Positions 1 through 9,302 of a stretch of DNA of 64,000 nt are shown here, piece after piece. The stretch's first letter is position 1, and every line of letters starts with the position of its first letter. The position numbers and the translations under genes were made by a program. Under the pieces are notes generated by a model that saw nothing but the letters and a program-made list of their open reading frames with translations, searched no databases and was not told the DNA's origin. The DNA is from Sphingomonadales bacterium 28-55-16. Lineage in GTDB: Bacteria; Pseudomonadota; Alphaproteobacteria; Sphingomonadales; Sphingomonadaceae. Location of the stretch: positions 1 through 64,000 of the forward strand of contig NCGG01000010.1 in assembly GCA_002278855.1 (NCBI GenBank), written 5' to 3'.

Positions 1-1
1 T

Positions 2-100
2 GACCCCATGATCACGCATGTCATGGGTCTCGAAGAGATCAACAAAGCGTTCGATTTAATGCATGCTGGCGAAAGCATCCGCAGCGTGGTGGTGTTTTAA
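2..100 (+). CDS. S-(hydroxymethyl)glutathione dehydrogenase, C-terminal end (partial)
   Basis: Only the last 32 codons are in the window. The tail, with its [20 protein letters not shown] stretch, matches the C-terminus of class III alcohol dehydrogenases, which oxidise S-hydroxymethylglutathione to S-formylglutathione during formaldehyde detoxification. S-formylglutathione hydrolase, the next enzyme of the pathway, lies about 0.9 kb downstream on the same strand, which supports the call. The catalytic zinc and NAD-binding parts are outside the window. Confidence 0.85.
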   Translation, partial: DPMITHVMGLEEINKAFDLMHAGESIRSVVVF

Positions 101-118
101 TCTAAGGGAGAAGAGATA

Positions 119-499
119 ATGTTTAGTCATATGATGGTTGGCAGCAACGATATTGCTCGGTCAAAGAAATTCTACGACGCGACCTTTACCGCCATGGGTG
201 GAAAGCCAGGCATTCAGGATCCTAAAGGGCGTTTAATCTACGCGCACAATGGATCGCTGTTCCTGGTTACGCCGCCCATCGATGGCAATCCAGCAACGCA
301 TGGCAATGGCTCGACTGTTGGCTTTGCGATGACACCAGAGCAGGCCAATGCATGGCATCAGGCAGGCGTCGACAATGGCGGTGAAGCGATTGAAGATGCG
401 CCTGGCATTCGCGAAGGCAATGGCATGAAATTGTATCTTGCATATTTGCGTGACCCGGACGGCAATAAGCTGTGCGCCTTGCACCGCGTTACTGACTAA
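119..499 (+). CDS. VOC-superfamily (glyoxalase/dioxygenase-like) protein
   Basis: This 126-residue protein has the compact fold pattern of vicinal-oxygen-chelate proteins. It opens with an HMMVGSNDIARSKKFYD-type first strand and helix and closes with YLRDPDGNKLCALH, the usual metal-ligand end of these domains. A purine-rich Shine-Dalgarno stretch (AAGGGAG) lies about 10 bases before the ATG. It sits between the formaldehyde dehydrogenase and S-formylglutathione hydrolase genes, with 18 bases upstream and 13 bases to the next start, so it is probably co-transcribed with them. A role in glutathione or aldehyde chemistry is plausible from context. The substrate cannot be read from the sequence. 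Confidence 0.85.
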   Translation: MFSHMMVGSNDIARSKKFYDATFTAMGGKPGIQDPKGRLIYAHNGSLFLVTPPIDGNPATHGNGSTVGFAMTPEQANAWHQAGVDNGGEAIEDAPGIREGNGMKLYLAYLRDPDGNKLCALHRVTD

Positions 500-512
500 T
501 ACAGGATCAGCC

Positions 513-1019
513 ATGACCGATGCCGAGACGCAGCTTTATGCCGACTTGACTGCGCTCGGCGTCGGCTATGCAATTTATGAACACCCCGCCGTCTTTACGG
601 TGGCGGAGAGCAATCTACACACGGACAATATTCCCGGTGCGCATACCAAAAACCTATTCCTCAAGGACAAAGCGGGACAGTATTTTCTCGTAACCGTTCC
701 GGCTGAAGCGCGGGTTGATTTAAAGGCATTACCAAATGCGATTGGTTGTGGCCGAGTCAGCTTTGGTAAGGCGGAGGATATGGAGCGCTTACTGGGCATC
801 ACGCCCGGGTCCGTAACCGCTTTGGCAGCGATTAATGATGTCAGCGACGCAGTGACTTTCGTGCTTGATGCGTCCTTGTTGCCGGCGGCGTTTATCAACT
901 GTCATCCATTACGAAACAGTGCCACGCTTGGCCTTGCGCCGGATGACCTTGTGCGTGCACTAACCTTTTGGCGGCACCCACCGCAGATCAGCAATATCCC
1001 AACATTGGAGCCCGTATGA
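513..1019 (+). CDS. ProX/YbaK-type aminoacyl-tRNA deacylase
   Basis: This 168-residue protein is of the prolyl-tRNA-synthetase-associated (ProX/PrdX, YbaK-like) family. These free-standing editing domains hydrolyse mischarged Ala-tRNA(Pro) or related species. The family pattern is visible: an early HPAVFTVAES stretch, then TKNLFLKDKAGQYFLVTVPA, then a GSVTALAAIND segment, and NCHPLRNSATLGL near the end. The start was placed at the ATG giving MTDAETQLYADL; the frame is open further upstream but would run into the preceding gene. Its stop overlaps the next start as ATGA, so the two genes are translationally coupled. The association with formaldehyde genes is probably organisational rather than functional. 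Confidence 0.85.
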   Translation: MTDAETQLYADLTALGVGYAIYEHPAVFTVAESNLHTDNIPGAHTKNLFLKDKAGQYFLVTVPAEARVDLKALPNAIGCGRVSFGKAEDMERLLGITPGSVTALAAINDVSDAVTFVLDASLLPAAFINCHPLRNSATLGLAPDDLVRALTFWRHPPQISNIPTLEPV

Positions 1020-1861
1020 CCATCGAAACCTTGTCCACCAACACATCTTTTGGTGGCGTTCAAGGCGTGTATCGCCACGCATCAAAGGCAACCGGTACTG
1101 ACATGACTTTTTCGGTCTATGTCCCACCGCATGCAGAGGGCGAAACCCTTCCTGTTGTGTGGTTTCTATCGGGCCTGACCTGCACCCATGCCAATGTGAC
1201 GGAGAAGGGCGAGTTCCGCCGTGCCTGCGCGGAGCTTGGGCTGATCTTCATTGCACCAGACACCAGCCCGCGCGGCGAGGGCGTTCCGGATGACGCCGAA
1301 GGCGCATATGATTTTGGCCTTGGCGCGGGATTTTATGTTGATGCCACACAGGCACCTTTCGATACGCACTACCGGATGCGCGAGTATATCGAAACCGAGC
1401 TGCCAGCGGTCATCGCATCGCATTTTCCGGTCGATATGCAGCGGCAAGCAATCATGGGGCATTCGATGGGCGGACATGGCGCGCTGACGATCAGCTTACG
1501 GAACCCGGGTCGGTTCCGATCCACATCGGCGCTCGCGCCTATTGTCTCGCCGCTCAATTGCTTATGGGGTGAAAAGGCGTTGGGTGGCTATCTTGGGGAA
1601 GACCGCGCGCAATGGCGCGCCTATGACAGTGTTGCGTTGATTGCAGATGGTGCGCGCTTGCCCGACCTGTTGGTTGACCAAGGAAGCGACGACAATTTTC
1701 TTGAGGCACAGCTCAAAACGCATTTGCTTATCGAGCAATGCGAGGCCGCAAACCAGCCAGCGACAATCCGGATGCAGCCAGGTTACGACCATAGCTATTA
1801 TTTCATCTCTACCTTCATGGGCGCGCATCTTACTTGGCATGCTGAACGCTTGAAAGGCTGA
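1016..1861 (+). CDS. fghA: S-formylglutathione hydrolase
   Basis: This is a 281-residue esterase-D-type alpha/beta hydrolase. It hydrolyses S-formylglutathione to formate and glutathione in the cytoplasm, the second step of glutathione-dependent formaldehyde oxidation. The nucleophile elbow GHSMGGHGAL places the catalytic serine at about residue 150. An acidic residue in the DQGSDDNF segment and the histidine in GYDHSYYFI near the C-terminus complete the triad. WFLSGLTCTHAN near residue 50 is also typical of the family. The ATG overlaps the stop of the deacylase gene (ATGA). The length is normal for the family, and the dehydrogenase for the first step is upstream. Confidence 0.95.
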   Translation: MTIETLSTNTSFGGVQGVYRHASKATGTDMTFSVYVPPHAEGETLPVVWFLSGLTCTHANVTEKGEFRRACAELGLIFIAPDTSPRGEGVPDDAEGAYDFGLGAGFYVDATQAPFDTHYRMREYIETELPAVIASHFPVDMQRQAIMGHSMGGHGALTISLRNPGRFRSTSALAPIVSPLNCLWGEKALGGYLGEDRAQWRAYDSVALIADGARLPDLLVDQGSDDNFLEAQLKTHLLIEQCEAANQPATIRMQPGYDHSYYFISTFMGAHLTWHAERLKG

Positions 1862-1914
1862 GATTTTGGGCATTGGCAGAATCCTATTTGGCGGGATAAA
1901 ATGCCCAAAGGCGC

Positions 1915-1988
1915 GCGGGTGTAGCTCAATGGTAGAGCAGCAGCTTCCCAAGCTGAATACGGGGGTTCGATTCCCCTCACCCGCTCCA
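1915..1988 (+). tRNA. tRNA-Gly (anticodon CCC)
   Basis: The acceptor strands GCGGGTG (1915-1921) and CACCCGC (1978-1984) pair perfectly and are followed by a discriminator T and an encoded CCA (1986-1988). The D arm (AGCTCAATGGTAGAGCA) and the T arm with GGTTCGATTCC are canonical. The anticodon loop TTCCCAA gives anticodon CCC, reading GGG codons. The outermost pair of the anticodon stem is a G-A mismatch, as in many tRNA-Gly(CCC) genes. Confidence 0.97.
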
Positions 1989-2017
1989 ACACGCTGCCGC
2001 ATCCGCATAGCCATGGC

Positions 2018-3769
2018 ATGATCTGTACAGAGGCCCCTTTCGTTTTACTCGACGACGCGCGGGCAATTGGCGCGTCACCAGCCCGGCTATATACCAATCC
2101 TGTTGCAACATTGACCGCCCATAATGGCGCCGAACTTGATGCCTTGTGTGTCGCATTGCGTCAGGCGCAGCAAAACGGCCTGCATGTGGCGGGATTTTTG
2201 AATTATGAGGCGGGCGCACATTTTCTGCCGAACCTGTCCCCGCTGGCAGCTGGATTGCACGCGTGGTTCGGCGTGTTCACGGATTTTCAGACGATAGCTG
2301 CAGATGTCGTGCCATCGCTGTTGCCTGATCCGGCGGGCGCGTGGCTTTCCGAACTTCGTCCTGGAATATCGCGCGCTGATTATAGCCGGGCCTTCGCGGC
2401 GGTGCAGGACTATATCCGTGCAGGCGATATATATCAGGCCAATCTGACATTTCCTCTATCGGCGAGCTATGCTGGCGACCCGTTAGCTTTGTATGCAGCG
2501 TTGCGGGGGCGGGCCAGCGCTGGCTATGGCGGCGTTATCTGGACCGGGCGGACGCATTATTTGTCCTTTTCGCCCGAGTTGTTTTTCGCGTTGAAGGACC
2601 AAAGAGTTACGACCAAGCCTATGAAGGGTACGGCCCAACGGCAAGCCAATCCGCAAAAAGACATCGAAGTTGCCGAATTTCTCCGCACGGACCCGAAACA
2701 GCGTGCGGAAAATCTTATGATTGTAGACCTGCTGCGCAATGATCTGTCGCGCGTCTGCGCAGCCGGCAGTGTAAAGGTGCCCGCGCTTTTTCACATTGAG
2801 AGTTACCCAACCGTTCACCAAATGACCTCAACGGTGACGGGCGTGTTGCGCGAAGGGGCGGATGCCGTTGAAGTTATAAAGGCTTTGTTTCCTTGTGGTT
2901 CAATCACGGGCGCGCCGAAAATCCGCGCCATGCAAGTGGTTGAAGAAGTAGAGATCACCCCGCGGGGCATATATTGTGGTTCCATAGGGCGCATAGACGC
3001 CAATGGCGATGCGGCCTTTAACGTAGCCATCCGGACCCTTAGCCTGTGCGATACAACAAAGTCGCTGTCCTTAGGCCTAGGGTCGGGGGTTGTAGCCGAT
3101 TCTAACGAAGCGGATGAATGGGCCGAATGTTTGGCCAAGGGGGATTTCGCCAAGTCGGATAATCAAGCGTTTGATCTCATTGAAACCATGCGTTTTGAAC
3201 CCAACCTAGGCATCTTGCGGCTTGAGCAGCATCTTGAACGCATGAAGACCAGCGCATCGTCTTTTGGTTTTGAATTCGACCTGCACGAAATTCGCAATCG
3301 TCTATATGCAGCTGTTTTGCACCTCGAACATTTGTCAAAAATTCGGCTGATGGTGTCGCGGCACGGCGCGCATGCATTGGAAATTTGGCCCTTGGCAGAT
3401 GTGACCGAGTGGCGCGTTGCTATTGTCCCGCTGCCCGTCGACGCCGCAGACTTTCGACTTCGGCACAAGATTACCGACCGTGCGTTTTATGACAACGCCC
3501 GCAAGGCGCGTTCCGACTGCGATGAAGTGGTCTTTGTCGGAACCGACGGCCTGCTAACCGAAGGTAGCATTACCGCGTTGTTTGTGGAACGCGATGGTAA
3601 GCTGTTCACCCCGCGGCTGGAAACGGGACTGCTTCCCTCGATATTGCGGGGCGACCTGCTGAAGTCTGGGGAAGCGATAGAAGCTGACGTAAGGATAGAC
3701 GATCTGGCTCACGGATTTTTGGTCGGAAACAGCCTGCGTGGATTAATAAGGGCCAACAGGGTTGCGTAA
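2018..3769 (+). CDS. pabB: Fused aminodeoxychorismate synthase component I / 4-amino-4-deoxychorismate lyase (PabB-PabC)
   Basis: This 583-residue fusion serves folate synthesis. Residues 1 to about 380 are a PabB/chorismate-binding domain, with the family segments GDIYQANLTFP, FSPELFF, TKPMKGTAQR, DLLRNDLSRVC and the late GSITGAPKIRAM. Residues from about 385 to the end (FDLIETMRFEP onward) are a PLP-dependent class IV aminotransferase/lyase domain like PabC, which releases pyruvate to give 4-aminobenzoate. ALFVERDGKLFTPRLETGLLPSILR is the PabC-type active-site end. The glutamine amidotransferase partner PabA is not in this window. The ATG start is 29 bases after the tRNA-Gly gene. Confidence 0.93.
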   Translation: MICTEAPFVLLDDARAIGASPARLYTNPVATLTAHNGAELDALCVALRQAQQNGLHVAGFLNYEAGAHFLPNLSPLAAGLHAWFGVFTDFQTIAADVVPSLLPDPAGAWLSELRPGISRADYSRAFAAVQDYIRAGDIYQANLTFPLSASYAGDPLALYAALRGRASAGYGGVIWTGRTHYLSFSPELFFALKDQRVTTKPMKGTAQRQANPQKDIEVAEFLRTDPKQRAENLMIVDLLRNDLSRVCAAGSVKVPALFHIESYPTVHQMTSTVTGVLREGADAVEVIKALFPCGSITGAPKIRAMQVVEEVEITPRGIYCGSIGRIDANGDAAFNVAIRTLSLCDTTKSLSLGLGSGVVADSNEADEWAECLAKGDFAKSDNQAFDLIETMRFEPNLGILRLEQHLERMKTSASSFGFEFDLHEIRNRLYAAVLHLEHLSKIRLMVSRHGAHALEIWPLADVTEWRVAIVPLPVDAADFRLRHKITDRAFYDNARKARSDCDEVVFVGTDGLLTEGSITALFVERDGKLFTPRLETGLLPSILRGDLLKSGEAIEADVRIDDLAHGFLVGNSLRGLIRANRVA

Positions 3770-3776
3770 CATTTAG

Positions 3777-5039
<1,263 letters not shown>

Positions 5040-5065
5040 CGGCAATCCGGCTAAGCGCGCGTGCG

Positions 5066-5080
5066 TTAAGCCGACCTTAA
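5066..5080. promoter_or_regulatory. CtrA-type binding site (TTAA-N7-TTAA)
   Basis: TTAA (5066-5069) and TTAA (5077-5080) are separated by exactly seven bases, the consensus for the alphaproteobacterial cell-cycle regulator CtrA. The site lies in the gap after the aminotransferase stop and 85 bases before the ATG at 5165, where a promoter for the small protein-MsrA pair is expected. A chance match is possible in a 125-base gap, and CtrA itself is not in the window. Confidence 0.5.
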
Positions 5081-5164
5081 TCTCGTTTCTGCTTGAAGCC
5101 AGTTCAAGCATATTTGTGTTTCTGTATCGGCGGCCAATTTGGAGCGCCAGATGGCGAGAATATC

Positions 5165-5347
5165 ATGGACGGCATTTTCAATTTTCTGCGATCAGACCTG
5201 TTCCTTAGCCTGTTTGGTGGCTTTGCCCTTGGTGTTGCCGGCCTTGCCCTGATTAAGCCAGCAAGCGCGGGCGATGTCACGGTTGAGGCTTCGCAGGCTA
5301 TCACCATTGGGTACGCGCCTCATGGCACGGTTTACCATGCGCCATAA
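5165..5347 (+). CDS. Small hypothetical membrane protein
   Basis: This 60-residue open frame starts at an ATG (MDGIFNFLRSDLFLSLFGG). It has one hydrophobic helix at about residues 12-34 (LFLSLFGGFALGVAGLALI) followed by a short polar tail. I do not recognise a named family. The frame overlaps the beginning of msrA by 11 bases, so the two may be co-translated. A CtrA-type box lies 85 bases upstream. The evidence that it is real is its composition, the ATG and its position between a promoter-like region and msrA. It could instead be part of the msrA leader. Confidence 0.5.
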   Translation: MDGIFNFLRSDLFLSLFGGFALGVAGLALIKPASAGDVTVEASQAITIGYAPHGTVYHAP

Positions 5348-6023
5348 CCGCATGTTCCAAGCGGCGAGCATTCCGCTGCTCCTTGCACTGGCAACGGCCT
5401 GTGGGTCCGATTATGCATCGCCAGTCAGTATCGCGCAGGCAGCTGAAGGCATACGGATTGCAGCACCGGTGGCGCGCATTGTTGAGCCTAAGGGGCAGCA
5501 GGTCGCTATATTTGCCGGCGGCTGCTTCTGGGGTATTGAGGCGGTGTTTGAAAGCCTGAAAGGCGTCTCGCGGGTCGAGTCTGGCTATGCAGGCGGCACG
5601 CGGGCCACCGCCGACTATGACACCGTCAGCAGCGGCATTACCGGCCATGCAGAGGCTGTACGGATCTATTATGATCCAGCGGTTATCAGCTATAATGACC
5701 TGTTGCATATATTCTTCTCGGTCACGCATGATCCGACGCAGCTTAATCGGCAGGGGCCAGACCGCGGGTCGCAGTACCGCACAGCGATATTTCCGAGTGG
5801 CGTGGCGCAGCGGGCTGCGGCGCGGGCCTATATCACCCAATTGGATAAGGCGGGCTATTGGCGGAAGAAGATTGTAACGCGGATTGAACAGGGAGGCTTC
5901 TATCCTGCTGAATCTTATCACCAGAACTTCATGGCGAACAACCCGCGGCACCCGTACATCGTTCAATGGGATAAACCAAAGATCGCGAACCTAAAACGGC
6001 TATTCCCAAATCGTTTGCGTTGA
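5337..6023 (+). CDS. msrA: Peptide methionine-S-sulfoxide reductase MsrA (exported form)
   Basis: MsrA reduces the S-epimer of methionine sulfoxide in proteins. The catalytic motif GGCFWG puts the nucleophilic Cys at about residue 63. SGYAGG, GHAEAVRIYYDP and QYRTAIF are further family signatures. From the ATG at 5337 the protein has 228 residues. The roughly 45-residue N-terminus (basic start, then ASIPLLLALATAC) looks like a signal peptide or lipoprotein signal, so this copy probably acts in the periplasm. Alternative ATGs are at 5322 and 5352. The stop codon abuts the convergent stop of the next gene to form TGATCA. Confidence 0.9.
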   Translation: MRHNRMFQAASIPLLLALATACGSDYASPVSIAQAAEGIRIAAPVARIVEPKGQQVAIFAGGCFWGIEAVFESLKGVSRVESGYAGGTRATADYDTVSSGITGHAEAVRIYYDPAVISYNDLLHIFFSVTHDPTQLNRQGPDRGSQYRTAIFPSGVAQRAAARAYITQLDKAGYWRKKIVTRIEQGGFYPAESYHQNFMANNPRHPYIVQWDKPKIANLKRLFPNRLR

Positions 6024-6650
6024 TCAGCCGCGATAGGCCGGGATTGCCCAACCCTTCCAAATGGCCATTGCGCGCAAAGCAAAGCCGGCTAGCGCGCTGA
6101 TAATCGCGGCAGGCAACACCGATAGACCTAAGAACATCAACAGTCCAAAAAGGCCGGACGCCAGCGCAGCGGCGGTCACGTAGATTTCTGGCTTGAGCAG
6201 AATAGATGGCTCGCCGGCCAACACATCGCGGATAATGCCGCCAACGCAGGCCGTAATAACGCCCATCATCATCGCGGGAAGCAAAGGCACACCCAGCGTA
6301 AGCGATTTCCACGTACCAAACACCGCGTAAAGCGCGATACCCACGGCGTCGAACCAGTCCAGCGCGCGCGCATTCCAGACGGTGCGCGGCGTGACCCAGA
6401 CAAGCCCTGCGGTAATGAGGCAAGTGGCGCCAACGCGCCAGTCCTGAACCCAGAATACGGGCGCGCCAATCAACAAATCCCGCACGGTGCCGCCACCAAC
6501 CCCCGTTACAAGCGCGAAGAACGAGAATGTCACCAGCGTTTGTTGCCGTTGCGCCGCGGCCAAGGCGCCAGATGCTGCGAAAACAGCGATGCCAAACAGA
6601 TCCAACCAGGAAATCATCGCTGGACCGATTTGGACCGCTTGCGCCACCAT
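6024..6650 (-). CDS. TRIC-family (YadS/UPF0126) membrane channel protein
   Basis: This 208-residue polytopic membrane protein has the tandem repeat of prokaryotic trimeric intracellular cation channels. Each half carries a glycine-rich helix ending in a GG-x2-RD element: GVGGGTVRDLLIG in the first half and CVGGIIRDVLAGE in the second. About seven hydrophobic helices fill the rest. The start codon shares one base with the lpd stop (TGATG), so it is coupled to the end of the TCA operon. An alternative ATG lies 11 codons further in. The ion it conducts cannot be read from sequence; homologues are monovalent-cation channels. Confidence 0.85.
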   Translation of the reverse strand: MVAQAVQIGPAMISWLDLFGIAVFAASGALAAAQRQQTLVTFSFFALVTGVGGGTVRDLLIGAPVFWVQDWRVGATCLITAGLVWVTPRTVWNARALDWFDAVGIALYAVFGTWKSLTLGVPLLPAMMMGVITACVGGIIRDVLAGEPSILLKPEIYVTAAALASGLFGLLMFLGLSVLPAAIISALAGFALRAMAIWKGWAIPAYRG

Positions 6651-8059
6651 CACATGTGGATCGGCTTGCCCGTGACCGCCATTGCCGCCTCTTTCAATGC
6701 TTCGGCCTGAGTCGGATGGGCGTGGCAGGTATAGGCAATGTCTTCGGATGTTGCGCCAAATTCCATTGCCACGCATGCTTCGGCGATCATACTGCCTGCA
6801 ATCGACGCAATGATATGCACGCCCAAAACGCGGTCTGTCTTGGCATCAGCGATAACTTTTACAAACCCATCAGTGTCCCGGTTTGTCTTCGCCCGGCTGT
6901 TCGCCATCATCGGGAATTTGCCAACCTTGATCTCGCCACCGGAAGCCGCTGCTTGCGCTGTTGCCTCTTCCTCGGTCAAGCCGACATTGGCAATTTCAGG
7001 GAATGTGTAGACCACGCCTGGAATGACGTCATGATTCACGATTCCCGTCAGGCCAGCAACAAATTCTGCTGCGGCGATTCCTTCATCTTCGGCCTTATGC
7101 GCCAGCATTGGACCGGGGCAGACGTCGCCCACGGCGTAAATGCCCGGAACGCGCGTCTGGAAATCATGGCCGATGTCAACCTGGCCACGCGCGTTGACGC
7201 TAAGCCCGGCCTTATCAAGCGCAAGGCCATCGGTATTGGCACGGCGACCAATGGCGACAAGGACGCAATCAGCTTCAATGGTTTCGCTTGCACCGCCACT
7301 GGCAGGTTCGACAGTCAATTTCGCCGTAGCGTCGTTGACGATTGCGCCAGTGACCTTTGTTCCAGTGCGGATGTTGAAGCCTTGCTTCTTGAATATTTTC
7401 GCGGCTTCCTTGCGGACTTCACCGTCCATGCCGGGCAATATCTGGTCGAGATATTCAACGACCGTGACTTGCGCGCCAAGGCGCAACCACACGCTGCCGA
7501 GTTCAAGGCCAATCACACCGCCGCCGATCACGACCAAATGCTTTGGGACTTTGGGCAAGGCCAATGCGCCGGTTGAATCGACGATGACTTTCTGGTCAAT
7601 CTCAACACCGGGCAGCGGCGTGACAGAGGAACCGGTTGCGATCATGATATTCTGCGCGCTGTAGCTTTTGCCGGCAACATCGATGCTGTTCGCTGACGTA
7701 AAGGCCGCATGTCCCTTAAGCCAGTCGACCTTGTTCTTTTTGAAGAGAAACTCGATGCCGCCAGTTAATTCGCCAACGGCCTTTGCCTTTTCCGCGTGCA
7801 TTTGGTCCAGATTGAGGGAGACGCCCGTGAAATCGATCCCGAATTTGGCGAGTGATCCCGACTGCGCCTCGTGAAAAATTTCGGACGCGTGCAGCAATGC
7901 CTTCGATGGAATACAACCAACGTTTAGGCATGTGCCACCCAAGGTTTCCCGGCTTTCAACGCAAGCCGTTTTGAGCCCGAGTTGTGCAGCGCGAATAGCG
8001 GCGACATAGCCACCAGGACCTGCACCAATAACGATCAGGTCATAATCATGTTCTGCCAT
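6650..8059 (-). CDS. lpdA: Dihydrolipoyl dehydrogenase (E3)
   Basis: This 469-residue FAD flavoprotein reoxidises dihydrolipoyl groups of the 2-oxo acid dehydrogenase complexes with NAD. The N-terminal GAGPGGYVAAIRAAQLG is the FAD-binding Rossmann motif. GGTCLNVGCIPSKALL carries the redox-active disulfide, IGGGVIGLELGSV is the NAD-binding motif, and CHAHPTQAEAL near the C-terminus provides the catalytic His-Glu dyad. It follows sucB by 12 bases, so it serves the 2-oxoglutarate dehydrogenase complex encoded here. Length is standard. Confidence 0.97.
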   Translation of the reverse strand: MAEHDYDLIVIGAGPGGYVAAIRAAQLGLKTACVESRETLGGTCLNVGCIPSKALLHASEIFHEAQSGSLAKFGIDFTGVSLNLDQMHAEKAKAVGELTGGIEFLFKKNKVDWLKGHAAFTSANSIDVAGKSYSAQNIMIATGSSVTPLPGVEIDQKVIVDSTGALALPKVPKHLVVIGGGVIGLELGSVWLRLGAQVTVVEYLDQILPGMDGEVRKEAAKIFKKQGFNIRTGTKVTGAIVNDATAKLTVEPASGGASETIEADCVLVAIGRRANTDGLALDKAGLSVNARGQVDIGHDFQTRVPGIYAVGDVCPGPMLAHKAEDEGIAAAEFVAGLTGIVNHDVIPGVVYTFPEIANVGLTEEEATAQAAASGGEIKVGKFPMMANSRAKTNRDTDGFVKVIADAKTDRVLGVHIIASIAGSMIAEACVAMEFGATSEDIAYTCHAHPTQAEALKEAAMAVTGKPIHM

Positions 8060-8071
8060 GGCTCAGGCTCC

Positions 8072-9292
8072 TTAAAGGTCGATCAACAACCGTGTCGGGT
8101 CTTCAATCGCCTCTTTGACGATCTTCAGGAAGGTGACAGCCTCGCGGCCGTCGATAAGGCGGTGGTCGTAGCTTAGCGCCAAATACATCATCGGGCGCAC
8201 GACAACTTGCCCAGCGCGCACAACGGGACGGTCTTCGATCCGGTGCAGGCCAAGCACGGCCGATTGTGGCGGGTTGATGATCGGGGTCGACATCAGGCTG
8301 CCAAATACGCCGCCATTGGAAATTGTGAACGTGCCGCCGGACATGTCGTCCATTGTCAATGTGCCCGCCTTAGCCTTGGCACCAAAATCGCCAATGGCTT
8401 TTTCAATCTGCGCAAAGCTCATTGCATCTGCGTTGCGTACGACCGGCACCACAAGGCCATTTGGCGCGCTGACCGCTACCGAGACGTCGAGATAATTGTG
8501 GTAAACGATTTCATCGCCATCAATTTGCGCGTTGACCGAAGGTACATCGCGCGCGGCCAAGGCAACGGCTTTTGTGAAGAAGCCCATGAAACCCAAACGG
8601 ACACCATGCTTCTTTTCAAACAGGTCTTTGTACGTTGCGCGCGCTTCCATCACCGCCGACATGTCGACATCGTTAAACGTCGTCAGCAACGCAGCCGTGT
8701 CTTGCGCGGACTTCAGCCGTTTTGCAATTGTCTGACGCAGGCGCGTCATGTTCACGCGTTCTTCTTGCCGCGGGCCAGTTGCTTGGGTTGCGGGAGCGGC
8801 AACGGCGGTGGCAACGGCAGATGATGCAGGCGCGCCCTTAGCAGCTGCGACAACATCTTCCTTTGTCAGGCGGCCATCTTTGCCCGTGCCTTTGATCTTG
8901 CTTGGGTCAATGCCAAGTTCAAGTACCAGTCGGCGCACGGCGGGGGAAAGTGGCAGGTCGCTATTCTCTGCCTGCGCAACCGGCGCAGCTGTGGTCGAAA
9001 CTGCCGGTGCGATCGCCGCCGCAGCGGATGCAGGGGCGGGCGCTGATGCGCCGTTTCCAGCATCGATGGACCCAATGACCGCGCCGACATTGACCGTGGC
9101 ACCTTCTTCAACGGCATATGCGCCCATGATGCCAGCGACCGGTGACGGCACTTCAACAGCGACCTTGTCTGTTTCCAGGCTGGCAATAGGCTCATCAATG
9201 GCCACAGGCTCGCCGGGCTTTTTTAGCCACTGGCCAAGGGTCGCTTCTGTAATCGATTCACCCAATACGGGGACTTTAACTTCAGTGCTCAT
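8072..9292 (-). CDS. sucB: 2-oxoglutarate dehydrogenase E2, dihydrolipoyl succinyltransferase
   Basis: This 406-residue E2 component transfers succinyl groups from the E1 reaction to CoA. Domains in order are a lipoyl domain (about 1-77, lipoylated lysine in [10 protein letters not shown]), an Ala/Pro-rich linker, a peripheral subunit-binding domain (about 115-150, [20 protein letters not shown]), a second linker, and the catalytic domain with [12 protein letters not shown] near the C-terminus. The ATG giving [13 protein letters not shown] was chosen because homologues begin there; the upstream open frame overlaps sucA. It lies 10 bases after sucA and 12 before lpdA. Confidence 0.97.
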   Translation of the reverse strand: MSTEVKVPVLGESITEATLGQWLKKPGEPVAIDEPIASLETDKVAVEVPSPVAGIMGAYAVEEGATVNVGAVIGSIDAGNGASAPAPASAAAAIAPAVSTTAAPVAQAENSDLPLSPAVRRLVLELGIDPSKIKGTGKDGRLTKEDVVAAAKGAPASSAVATAVAAPATQATGPRQEERVNMTRLRQTIAKRLKSAQDTAALLTTFNDVDMSAVMEARATYKDLFEKKHGVRLGFMGFFTKAVALAARDVPSVNAQIDGDEIVYHNYLDVSVAVSAPNGLVVPVVRNADAMSFAQIEKAIGDFGAKAKAGTLTMDDMSGGTFTISNGGVFGSLMSTPIINPPQSAVLGLHRIEDRPVVRAGQVVVRPMMYLALSYDHRLIDGREAVTFLKIVKEAIEDPTRLLIDL

Positions 9293-9302
9293 AATTTTAT
9301 CC

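Noticed and set aside
6021-6026. TGATCA at the junction of msrA and the TRIC gene as an operator
   Set aside because: It is simply the two convergent TGA stop codons placed back to back.
6527-7576. 349-codon plus-strand frame opposite lpdA
   Set aside because: It is fully antisense to a well-supported dihydrolipoyl dehydrogenase gene and its translation has no recognisable motif; long shadows are common opposite GC-rich genes.
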